Assembly: GCF_015558675.1 (NCBI RefSeq)
Contig: NZ_JADMOL010000005.1
Span: forward strand, 288,601 to 352,600
Length of the DNA stretch: 64,000 nt
Reading direction: 5' to 3'
From: Paenibacillus sp. 1001270B_150601_E10
GTDB taxonomy: Bacteria; Bacillota; Bacilli; Paenibacillales; Paenibacillaceae
Shown: positions 1-13,119 of the stretch, one piece after another
How positions within the stretch are numbered: position 1 is the first letter of the stretch
How the letters are laid out: each line of letters opens with the position of its first letter
Notes under the pieces: model-generated
Seen by the model: the letters and a program-made list of their open reading frames with translations, nothing else
The model's database searches: none
What the model was told of the DNA's origin: nothing
Made by a program: the position numbers and the translations under genes

Positions 1-164
1 GGTCGAAATAATCTATACATTTGTCACGATATGAACGAGATACACAGGAGATGATCCTATTATGCGTTTACCAAGTCGTTAAGGGGTACCGTAATGACGG
101 CTCTCAGATACATCAACTTATCTAACCATAACGCATTGTATTTTATTTTGGGGGGAAGATGGAT

Positions 165-3155
165 ATGTTCAATACAAAAAGAAATCGACGACCGTGGTTA
201 ACTCGCTGCTTTATAAGCTTTCTAATTATTTTTACGATAACGGTGAATATTGATCTTCAGAGCCTGCTCGCGGCAAACGGTGAAACTGATAACAGCGATC
301 CTGTATTTACAGATTCAAAGCCAAATATTATTGAAGGTACTGAGATTAGCTCCAATCGAGCTAGGGATGAGAAAAATTATTCTATTTCCGATAAGGTCGC
401 TGATAGTGCTGCCCAAGATTCTAGTCATGTTCCTTCAGGACATTCATTAAGCAGCAGCGCGAACATCATCCAACCGCAATCGGATATACCTTACGGAATG
501 GCTCGATCCGTATATATGACGGATCAGCACGGTCATGTCATTAATGTTCCTTTCAACTTCAATACCAGTGATTATTACATGCTGGTTCAAGACAACGACG
601 ATCATCAAACAACCGGAGTACGAATGGGCATCCTTTGGGATTGGGAAACACAGACAACTGTAATCATTGACGGCCAAACCCAAAATTGGGGAGGCTACGT
701 TGGGAATCTCTATTTAAAAGGGGATACGACAACCTTCGTTGCAGAACTAACATCGCCCTTATATAGTGGCAGTCTGCAATATCGATTCCATATTATCAAA
801 CAGCCTGATTTTCTCTTTAAGCCAAATGGCAATGAATCATGGTCGATGCAAGCATCGGCTCAAGTGGACGTCACCCATACAGACCAGCAGCAGCTTTCCT
901 ATGTATGGTCGCAATCTGATGCGGACCCAGGTTCCACTGCATCGTGGCAGCCTTACACCACCGGCAGTGATCTAATCAAGCAAGATGGCGAAGGGGAGTG
1001 GTTTCTGCATCTGCGCGCTGTTCATTCGAGTGGAACCACTGTTCACCAGTCTTCCAAACGATATCTTTTGGATCAAACGGCACCTACAATCACGATTGCC
1101 ATGAAGGATACAGACGGGCAAGCATACGCAGAAGGCTCGTGGAGCAATAAGCCCATTACGATAACGGCAGAAGCCATTGATTCCTTTAGCGGGATATCCA
1201 GCTTCGAATATTCCCTGGACGGAACCCACCAATGGAAGCCTTATACAACGAACGATGCCATAACAATCGACACAAACGGTGTTCATACTGTGCATTTTAA
1301 AGCTCGAGATCAGCTTGGACATGAGTCAGCCCTTTCCCGTACCATCCAGATCAAAGCAGCGAGTATATTGATGAATACATCCTTGGAACAAGCAGACGGC
1401 ACACCCTATGCAGATGGGAGCTGGACCAATCAAGCGGTTACAGCAACAATCAAAGCCGCTCATGAACCTCCAGTGGACGCAAAGATATCGCTCGCAACTT
1501 CATTCGATGAAGGACAAACATGGCAGCCATACGACGGCAGTCCACTCGTTATTGACCAAGAGGGGGATATGAGTCTTTGGGTGAAAGCAGAAGATGAAGC
1601 TTCGAATCTTATCGTGCGGAAGCACTCCATACGAATCGATCGAACGACCCCGATCGTAAGCTTGACTCCAAATGGAAATGAGGAGAAGCTGCCCTCTGCT
1701 GCTGTATATGTAAATGTAATGGACAATGAAAGTGGAATAAAGGATGACACCTTAGCCTACGTATGGTCAGAAAGAGAATCCATTCCGGATATTAACGCGA
1801 AGTGGGATCATTTCAAGAATGGAGAGGAACTGACGCAATTAGATACGGATGGGATGTGGTATTTGCATATACGAGCAGAAGACAACGCTGGGAATCAAGT
1901 GCACAGGCACTCAAAACCCTTCTACTTGGATGCCACATCGCACAGAAATGCCAACCTAAGCAGAATTGTCATCAATGACGCACCACTTGCCAACTTCAAC
2001 AAGCATACGACCGAGTATACCTTGCAGGTGCCAAACTCAACTACTACCGCTACACTCAAACCAACAGCAGAAGCAGACGGCGCCTCCATTGAGATCGGAC
2101 AGGGAGGACAATATGAACCATTGGATGAAGGGACAGTAAAAGGTCCAATACCTCTTCATGAGGGATTAAACCTCGTCACGATTCGAGTTACGGCTCCAGA
2201 CAAGTTAACATCGAAGGAGTACGCCATTCGTATCAAACGCGAAGAACCGAAAAGCAGCGCGGGAGTTTACCTGCCCGTTCTGTCACACAATTCGAACCTT
2301 GCTCAACTCACGCTATCGAACGGACAATGGGACACTGCATTTGAACCATCTCGAACGGAATATTCCATAGCCATCGATCAGAGCGTTTCGCAACTTACAC
2401 TCTCATGGAAGTTAGAAGATGATCGTTCATCGATCATCATAGATGGAAGCAAAATATCTCCGAACAAGACATCTGAAGTCATAACGCTTCCTGAGGGAGA
2501 AAAAATCATTGAGGTAGTCATTACCGCAGAAGATCATTCGACACACATCTATAAATTAAAAATCACGCGTTTCGTACAGGAGCATAATCCCTGCAGTCAT
2601 CCATCAACCAATCTGACTGATATTCGTGGGCATTGGGCAGAATCATTCATTCGTGAAGCGAATTGCAGGCAAATGGTAACGGGCGATCCAGATGGTACAT
2701 TCAGACCTGATGCCATCGTGACGAGAGCAGAGTTGGTCGTCATGCTCATGAACACGGTGAAAGAAGCAGCTGCAGGTACTGAGCCATCTTTTACAGACTC
2801 GAACGAAATTGGGGACTGGGCCAAGGCTGCGATCGCACAAGCGATTTCCGAACGATTCATTCAAGGTTATCCGGATGGATCGTTCCGACCTAAAGCTCAG
2901 GTAACTCGTGCAGAGATGGCTCTGTTGGCAGCGCGAGCGGTGGGCTTGGAGCGAAGTGGCCAGAGCAGTACAACCTTTAAGGATGACCGTGATATACCGA
3001 ATTGGGCAAGAGAAGCAGTGGGCTTGCTGCAGGACATGTCCATTGTTCAAGGAGACCTCAACAATCAGTACCATGCGGCGGCAATGGTTACTCGAGCTGA
3101 GCTTGCTACCCTGCTAACTCGACTATATCCTTTTCTCCATCCGAATGAACAATAA
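165..3155 (+). CDS. S-layer homology (SLH) domain surface protein with Ig-like and cadherin-like beta-sandwich modules
   Basis: A large exported protein of about 996 residues, probably held on the cell wall. Numbering here counts from the ATG at 159. An N-terminal signal peptide with a hydrophobic core lies near residues 15-38. Residues 300-500 hold two Ig-like repeats that share a DG-x-x-YA-[ED]-GSW motif, and two cadherin-like beta-sandwich modules follow at about 597-693 and 710-805. Three C-terminal SLH domains (about 818-862, 876-925 and 938-985) carry the usual TRAE signatures; SLH domains bind pyruvylated secondary cell-wall polymer. The start is set at the ATG at 165 because the GGGGGGAAG ribosome site is only one base from the ATG at 159 and well spaced for 165. 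It stands alone and converges on eno. No enzymatic domain is visible, so the role of the ectodomain is unknown; adhesion or S-layer function is a guess. Confidence 0.88.
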   Translation: MFNTKRNRRPWLTRCFISFLIIFTITVNIDLQSLLAANGETDNSDPVFTDSKPNIIEGTEISSNRARDEKNYSISDKVADSAAQDSSHVPSGHSLSSSANIIQPQSDIPYGMARSVYMTDQHGHVINVPFNFNTSDYYMLVQDNDDHQTTGVRMGILWDWETQTTVIIDGQTQNWGGYVGNLYLKGDTTTFVAELTSPLYSGSLQYRFHIIKQPDFLFKPNGNESWSMQASAQVDVTHTDQQQLSYVWSQSDADPGSTASWQPYTTGSDLIKQDGEGEWFLHLRAVHSSGTTVHQSSKRYLLDQTAPTITIAMKDTDGQAYAEGSWSNKPITITAEAIDSFSGISSFEYSLDGTHQWKPYTTNDAITIDTNGVHTVHFKARDQLGHESALSRTIQIKAASILMNTSLEQADGTPYADGSWTNQAVTATIKAAHEPPVDAKISLATSFDEGQTWQPYDGSPLVIDQEGDMSLWVKAEDEASNLIVRKHSIRIDRTTPIVSLTPNGNEEKLPSAAVYVNVMDNESGIKDDTLAYVWSERESIPDINAKWDHFKNGEELTQLDTDGMWYLHIRAEDNAGNQVHRHSKPFYLDATSHRNANLSRIVINDAPLANFNKHTTEYTLQVPNSTTTATLKPTAEADGASIEIGQGGQYEPLDEGTVKGPIPLHEGLNLVTIRVTAPDKLTSKEYAIRIKREEPKSSAGVYLPVLSHNSNLAQLTLSNGQWDTAFEPSRTEYSIAIDQSVSQLTLSWKLEDDRSSIIIDGSKISPNKTSEVITLPEGEKIIEVVITAEDHSTHIYKLKITRFVQEHNPCSHPSTNLTDIRGHWAESFIREANCRQMVTGDPDGTFRPDAIVTRAELVVMLMNTVKEAAAGTEPSFTDSNEIGDWAKAAIAQAISERFIQGYPDGSFRPKAQVTRAEMALLAARAVGLERSGQSSTTFKDDRDIPNWAREAVGLLQDMSIVQGDLNNQYHAAAMVTRAELATLLTRLYPFLHPNEQ

Positions 3156-3183
3156 CACGGGCGGTCTCGCAATGAATATATAC

Positions 3184-3219
3184 AAAAAGGGAACCTCAAG
3201 GATGAGGTTCCCTTTTTTT
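3184..3219. terminator. Bidirectional intrinsic terminator between the SLH gene and eno
   Basis: A perfect 10-bp stem (GGGAACCTCA / TGAGGTTCCC) with a 4-base loop is flanked by A5 on the left and T7 on the right. It can end the rightward SLH transcript and the leftward glycolytic operon. Confidence 0.9.
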
Positions 3220-3237
3220 GATCACGCGAGGCGCGAC

Positions 3238-4521
<1,284 letters not shown>

Positions 4522-4580
4522 TTACATCTCCTATTCATCAAGTCATTTAATCTATGCACAGCTGTCAGTGACAGCAGTGA

Positions 4581-6119
4581 TTATTTCTTAATCAACGATG
4601 TTCCTGTCATCTCAGCAGGCTGCTGAACTTGAAGCAGGTCAAGAATCGTTGGAGCAATATCAGCTAGAATACCGCCATCACGCAATTCTGCATCCTTCGC
4701 CGTTACGATAATCGGCACGGGGTTAGTCGTATGCGCAGTATGCGGACGACCTTGTTCGTCGAATACCATATCAGCATTACCATGGTCAGCTGTGATCAAG
4801 CACACGCCGCCTTTTGCAAGAACCGCCTCAACAACTTTGCCCATGCACTCATCCGTTGCTTCTACTGCCTTGATTGTTGGCTCCAGCAAGCCGGAGTGCC
4901 CTACCATGTCAGGATTCGCGAAGTTCAGGATGATCGCATCAAACTCATCGGAGTTGATCTCATTGACAGCCGCTTCAGCTACTTCATAAGCGCTCATCTC
5001 CGGCTTCAGGTCATACGTTGCAACCTTCGGCGAGTTGATCAATACACGTTTTTCTCCTGGCAGCTCAACATCGCGGCCACCGCTGAAGAAGAATGTAACG
5101 TGCGGATATTTCTCTGTCTCTGCAATACGGAGCTGCTTCTTGCCTTGTTGAGCAAGAACCTCGCCAAGCGTATTGTCGAGCTCTTTTGGTGAGTAAGCTA
5201 CGTATCCGCCAACGGTTTCAGCGAACAGTGTCAATGCCACGAAGTGCAAGTTCTTAGGGAACTTCGGACCGCGATCAAAGCCGCGGAAGTCGTCGTTCGT
5301 AAACACTTGTCCGAGCTGAATCGCACGATCAGGACGGAAGTTCATGAATACGACAGCATCGCCTTCTTGAACTAATCCTACCGGTTCATTGTTGCTGTCT
5401 ACGATAACTGTAGGCATCACGAATTCATCATATACAGATGCTGCATAGGATTCTTCAACCGCCTTGATTGGATCCTGTGCTGTCGGTCCATCGCCATATA
5501 CCATCGCACGATAGGACTTCTCTACACGCTCCCAGCGCTTATCGCGGTCCATCGCATAATAGCGGCCTTGAACAGTCGCAATCTTACCGATGCCTATTTC
5601 AGAAATCTTGTCTTGCAGCTTCTTGATATAGCCAACTGCGCTGTCAGGCGCAACGTCGCGGCCATCCAAGAATGCATGGATGAATATGTTAGACAAGCCT
5701 TCTTGCTTACACATGTCAAGCATAGCAAGCGCATGGTCAATATGGCTGTGTACGCCGCCATCGGACAGCAAGCCATAGATATGCAAGGCTTTGTCGTTCT
5801 CTTTTGCATGCTTAACCGCTTCAAGCAGCGTTTCGTTCTTGAAGAAGTCTCCTTCACGGATGGACTTCGTGATGCGAGTCAAATCTTGATACACGATGCG
5901 GCCTGCACCGATATTCAAGTGACCTACCTCAGAGTTCCCCATTTGACCTTCTGGCAAGCCTACCGCTTCACCACAAGCTGTCAAAGTCGTGTTTGGATAC
6001 ATGCTCATATAACGATCATAATTCGGCTTGTTTGCTTGCGCAACCGCATTGCCTTCAACCGTATTGCGAAGGCCGAAGCCGTCCATGATGATTAGGGCTA
6101 CTGGTCTAGGTGCGGACAT
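4581..6119 (-). CDS. gpmI: 2,3-bisphosphoglycerate-independent phosphoglycerate mutase
   Basis: Interconverts 3- and 2-phosphoglycerate through a phosphoserine intermediate using two Mn ions. It belongs to the alkaline phosphatase superfamily and has the typical length of 512 residues. Visible motifs are the metal-binding MDGFG (Asp13), the nucleophile motif [14 protein letters not shown] with Ser63, and the late DHGNAD metal site. It starts one base after the tpiA stop codon with AAGGGG nine bases upstream, which implies translational coupling. It is the fifth gene of the glycolytic operon. Confidence 0.98.
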   Translation of the reverse strand: MSAPRPVALIIMDGFGLRNTVEGNAVAQANKPNYDRYMSMYPNTTLTACGEAVGLPEGQMGNSEVGHLNIGAGRIVYQDLTRITKSIREGDFFKNETLLEAVKHAKENDKALHIYGLLSDGGVHSHIDHALAMLDMCKQEGLSNIFIHAFLDGRDVAPDSAVGYIKKLQDKISEIGIGKIATVQGRYYAMDRDKRWERVEKSYRAMVYGDGPTAQDPIKAVEESYAASVYDEFVMPTVIVDSNNEPVGLVQEGDAVVFMNFRPDRAIQLGQVFTNDDFRGFDRGPKFPKNLHFVALTLFAETVGGYVAYSPKELDNTLGEVLAQQGKKQLRIAETEKYPHVTFFFSGGRDVELPGEKRVLINSPKVATYDLKPEMSAYEVAEAAVNEINSDEFDAIILNFANPDMVGHSGLLEPTIKAVEATDECMGKVVEAVLAKGGVCLITADHGNADMVFDEQGRPHTAHTTNPVPIIVTAKDAELRDGGILADIAPTILDLLQVQQPAEMTGTSLIKK

Positions 6120-6120
6120 C

Positions 6121-8102
<1,982 letters not shown>

Positions 8103-8252
8103 CTCCGTGTCCTCCTATCGATCGGGCTTCTATCGGTTCTATATTCGGTATTCTATCTATTATTAAGAAATGGTTGATGAAATCAACGTTGTCTTATTCT
8201 TTATTCTCTATCTATGGTTGGTTGGTAATACATAATGAAAAAGTCCGCAACT

Positions 8253-8290
8253 AACCAAAGAGGAGCCCAAAAATTGGTTACTCCTCTTTG
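8253..8290 (-). other. Hairpin in the gap-pgk intercistronic region
   Basis: A perfect 10-bp inverted repeat (CAAAGAGGAG at 8256-8265, CTCCTCTTTG at 8281-8290) lies just after gap and lacks a U-tract. AACCAA (8253-8258) and TTGGTT (8274-8279) could form a competing stem. Likely roles are RNA stabilisation or partial termination; this is inference. Confidence 0.55.
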
Positions 8291-8308
8291 ATTGTTCGTG
8301 CTATGAGA

Positions 8309-10403
<2,095 letters not shown>

Positions 10404-10445
10404 TTCTCTCCACTCCTGCACTCCCCAGAAACTGTGAGAATCATA

Positions 10446-10486
10446 GTGGGACGCAAAATGTCCATGTAACGCTTTTTTCGTCCCAC
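10446..10486. promoter_or_regulatory. Candidate CggR operator
   Basis: An inverted repeat GTGGGACG (10446-10453) / CGTCCCAC (10479-10486), with arm centres about three helical turns apart, lies just downstream of the cggR promoter. The left arm reads GGGAC-N6-TGTCC, which matches the half-site of the known B. subtilis CggR operator (CGGGAC-N6-TGTC). Position and motif fit autorepression. The second arm is less like the known site. Confidence 0.6.
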
Positions 10487-10490
10487 CTAC

Positions 10491-10519
10491 ATTCTAACCG
10501 ACTTCCTAGGAACTTGCAA
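10491..10519 (-). promoter_or_regulatory. Sigma-A promoter of the cggR-gap-pgk-tpiA-gpmI-eno operon
   Basis: On the minus strand, TTGCAA (10514-10519), a 17-base spacer and TAGAAT (10491-10496). Transcription would start near 10484, inside the candidate CggR operator. Confidence 0.75.
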
Positions 10520-10713
10520 GTCTACATATATCCCGAATCTATGGTGAACAAATGCATACATCTTTATTCATACCCTAAAACCTTTTATTAAAAACGTAAC
10601 CGTGATAACAGCGCCCTTTTCGGGGTGATATAACTTCCAAAGTTCATCAAAAATCGGAGGCTATCTTCCATTCATGCCAACTGCTTGTCCACAGCTTCAA
10701 GGACCGTTTTTTG

Positions 10714-10742
10714 TTGCACTTTTACCCTGAATGCGGTACAAT
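10714..10742 (+). promoter_or_regulatory. Sigma-A promoter of tRNA-Arg
   Basis: TTGCAC (10714-10719), a 17-base spacer and TACAAT (10737-10742), 27 bases before the mature tRNA 5' end. Confidence 0.8.
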
Positions 10743-10769
10743 GTGTCTTGCACCATTTCAGTACATGAT

Positions 10770-10844
10770 GCGCCCGTGGTCCAATGGATATGACGTAGGC
10801 CTCCGGAGCCTGAGATCAAGGTTCGATTCCTTGCGGGCGCGCCA
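10770..10844 (+). tRNA. tRNA-Arg (anticodon CCG)
   Basis: A 75-base cloverleaf. The acceptor stem is GCGCCCG/CGGGCGC, the anticodon stem TAGGC/GCCTG frames the loop CTCCGGA (anticodon CCG, reading CGG), and the T-arm is CAAGG-TTCGATT-CCTTG. Discriminator G and an encoded CCA follow. The D stem is only three pairs (GTC/GAC). It is a single-gene unit with its own promoter and terminator. Confidence 0.95.
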
Positions 10845-10921
10845 TAACTTCCTGATTGATGGTTATCCTCATTGGATGAGGACCAGGTATGCAATATTTA
10901 GGCTATGTCTTTACTACAATG

Positions 10922-10973
10922 AAAGCATCTACTCTTCTCCTTCGCGCAAGGGAGATAGAATAGATGCTTTTTT
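10922..10973 (+). terminator. Terminator of tRNA-Arg
   Basis: The stem AAAGCATCTA / TAGATGCTTT (10922-10931 and 10961-10970), with further pairing inside, is followed by a T run. Confidence 0.8.
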
Positions 10974-11068
10974 CGTATACTTATTGAATTACAGCAACAG
11001 AAGTTAGAAGAACCTTATCGAAAGTTTCTATAGGTCGATAAGCGGAAGCCTCTTCGCTTGACTTCGCT

Positions 11069-12994
11069 TTACAAACTCTTTAACTCAAATTGCCACTCGC
11101 CACTCAAAAGGAGTTTTTTCAATCGCATATTCGTTCTATAAATCATGGTACCCCAGACTGCTGTAAGCTTCGCATCGGTTAAAGCAATCGGTTCAATCTC
11201 CACATCCCAAAGTTCAGCGTCATACTGCACGCCCACCTTCCGTCCAGTGCGTGTAGAAATCACAAGTTCACCAGCTTCCAGACTAGGTGCTGATGCACTC
11301 ATCCAATGGAGCACGACATCCTTTGTCTCGTTCCTGAATTGAACTTGATCTGTAATGGAGATGGCAGAGCTTCGTTCCTGCCTATCAACAGCGCGTGCAA
11401 GCTGTACGGAACGTTTCCAGCTCGAAACGCCTGCTTCCTCCGGATATGCTCCTGAGATATCCATAGCAAGGCAGCTTAACGTACCATCCGTTTCATAATG
11501 AACAGCACTTGCATGATAGTCCTTCCCTCCAGCCTGCATATGCCCATTAATGGTAGGCGTCTGATGATAAGCAGACTGCATCGTCCATATGGAATAGCGC
11601 TCGTTGCTAAAGGTCTTGGATGTATAGACACCAACACCTACGTCAATGAGAACAGGCTCTCTGTCCCAGTAGACAATAAAGCTGCCAATATCATTGTGGT
11701 TATGGCTCTCCGCATTGTGACCACCCTTGGCTGCAAGGCAGAATCCCGCTCCTTCATTGGTATCGCGAGCAACCATCACCTCGATGCTATCCATCCATAC
11801 ATCGATTGGAAGCAGGATGGACTCCTGACTGACCTCTTCTTTTTCACCGTTATCCTGCCATAGTTCCTTCGCAAGGAAGGTTTCACCTAGTATGACTTGA
11901 AGGCTTGAGAGAAAATCTTCATCGTTCCAATGTTCATATTGCCCCTGACGAAGGTACAACTGCTTCCCGAAGTTCATGAGCTCTTCGTCTTTAAGCGCCT
12001 TGCCGAACTGATAAATCACACCGGCCTTTACCTTGAGCTTGGCGGATGAATCAGCAAAGTTAATAAACTGACCATTGCCAATGTACATATTCATCACGTA
12101 CCTCGCCATATTTCGAATCTTCTCGTCCCGATAAAGCTCTTCATCGTGTGGAGAGACGGCGCCTAACGATTGCAAAGCATTGAATAACGCCCCTGTTGCA
12201 TGCCCCCAATAAGCAGGACCTTCATCACAACCACCATCCTTTTGATACGAACCGATGAACCGATCCAGACTGCGAAGCAGCTTCTCGATTAATCGCTCCT
12301 TGCGAATCATGTCCTGCTCCGCGATCAGGATCACCGCCAGCACATTCGAATTGCACCATGGATTCCAATTGTTGATCAGTTCATCCTCATCAAAGGACAT
12401 CCACCAGAATCGGTCTTCACTATCATAAGGTTCCAAAATGCGTACTCTCAGCTCTCTAAGCATCCGTTTTGTGAGATTAGGACTGTGGCGATCTAAAGCT
12501 TCCTGCAGCAAATAGTAAGTCCACACGATAAGAGATGCCGTCTCCCCGGCGCCCAGATCAATAATAGGATGGTCAAGATCAGGAAGCTCATCTAGACGAT
12601 GAGTATCCAGATTGTTAAGATGCGCCGGCCAGCACCAGGTAGACTCTTCGCAGATTGCCCACACACCATTTGCGATGTCGTCGAGGAAGCGGCCTTTATA
12701 TTCCAAGCACTCGGCCATAACGAGCTTAACCAGCATCTGTCTTCGCATAAAGCTTGGATCTTGATAATGATCCCTTATCCCTGTTCGGGCATAGTTCATA
12801 TATAAGGTAGCCGGAAGCGATGGCCACTCCTGCTGAAGATGCTGCTCGCCTGCCGCAACCCAGAGTCCGCGCGCCTCCTCGCCCAAGTTCTCCCAAGCTG
12901 CTCGATCAGAAGCCCTCGGAAATAGATCGAATGGTGCATCTTTCTTCAAAGATAATCTGCGCGAGCTTAATTCTGCTTCTCTTGTTAACATCAT
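11069..12994 (-). CDS. Heparinase II/III-like polysaccharide lyase family protein (no signal peptide)
   Basis: A 641-residue protein of the heparinase II/III superfamily, which cleaves uronic-acid-containing glycans by beta-elimination. The first half is an alpha/alpha toroid rich in Trp and Tyr. The second half begins near residue 400 with GHNAESHNHNDIGSF followed by VLIDVGVGVYT, the family hallmark containing candidate catalytic His and Asn residues. GGGAGG lies before the ATG at 12994. There is no signal sequence or membrane segment, so it probably acts in the cytoplasm on imported oligosaccharides. It is divergent from an AraC regulator and close to two permeases and a binding protein, which supports a dedicated glycan-use locus. 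The exact substrate cannot be read from the sequence. Confidence 0.85.
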   Translation of the reverse strand: MMLTREAELSSRRLSLKKDAPFDLFPRASDRAAWENLGEEARGLWVAAGEQHLQQEWPSLPATLYMNYARTGIRDHYQDPSFMRRQMLVKLVMAECLEYKGRFLDDIANGVWAICEESTWCWPAHLNNLDTHRLDELPDLDHPIIDLGAGETASLIVWTYYLLQEALDRHSPNLTKRMLRELRVRILEPYDSEDRFWWMSFDEDELINNWNPWCNSNVLAVILIAEQDMIRKERLIEKLLRSLDRFIGSYQKDGGCDEGPAYWGHATGALFNALQSLGAVSPHDEELYRDEKIRNMARYVMNMYIGNGQFINFADSSAKLKVKAGVIYQFGKALKDEELMNFGKQLYLRQGQYEHWNDEDFLSSLQVILGETFLAKELWQDNGEKEEVSQESILLPIDVWMDSIEVMVARDTNEGAGFCLAAKGGHNAESHNHNDIGSFIVYWDREPVLIDVGVGVYTSKTFSNERYSIWTMQSAYHQTPTINGHMQAGGKDYHASAVHYETDGTLSCLAMDISGAYPEEAGVSSWKRSVQLARAVDRQERSSAISITDQVQFRNETKDVVLHWMSASAPSLEAGELVISTRTGRKVGVQYDAELWDVEIEPIALTDAKLTAVWGTMIYRTNMRLKKLLLSGEWQFELKSL

Positions 12995-13050
12995 CTCGTC
13001 CTCCCATATCTAGTGAGAAGTTTAATCTTTCACTTCATAAGCAATTGGCA

Positions 13051-13079
13051 TTGCAAGCGATTTCATGTCGACTTATACT
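13051..13079 (+). promoter_or_regulatory. AraC-gene promoter overlapped by a perfect cre (CcpA) site
   Basis: TTGCAA (13051-13056), a 17-base spacer and TATACT (13074-13079) form a sigma-A promoter for the rightward AraC gene. TTGCAAGCGATTTCAT (13051-13066) matches the cre consensus WTGNNARCGNWWWCAW at every position and covers the -35 box. CcpA binding would block this promoter, and the site also lies about 60 bases upstream of the lyase start on the other strand. Confidence 0.8.
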
Positions 13080-13119
13080 AATTCATAGAAGGATTTGGAA
13101 TCCACCAGGAGGGTCGCCC

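Noticed and set aside
1..158. A gene end or a promoter upstream of the SLH gene
   Set aside because: No coding frame with motifs and no convincing -35/-10 pair at acceptable spacing could be read in these bases.
10770..10844. tRNA-Arg as an attachment site for an integrated island
   Set aside because: No repeat of the tRNA 3' end and no integrase gene were seen downstream.
12820..13119. 100-codon N-terminal extension of the first AraC regulator
   Set aside because: It is antisense to the lyase start, precedes the promoter at 13051-13079, and the TTG at 13120 has an ideal ribosome site.
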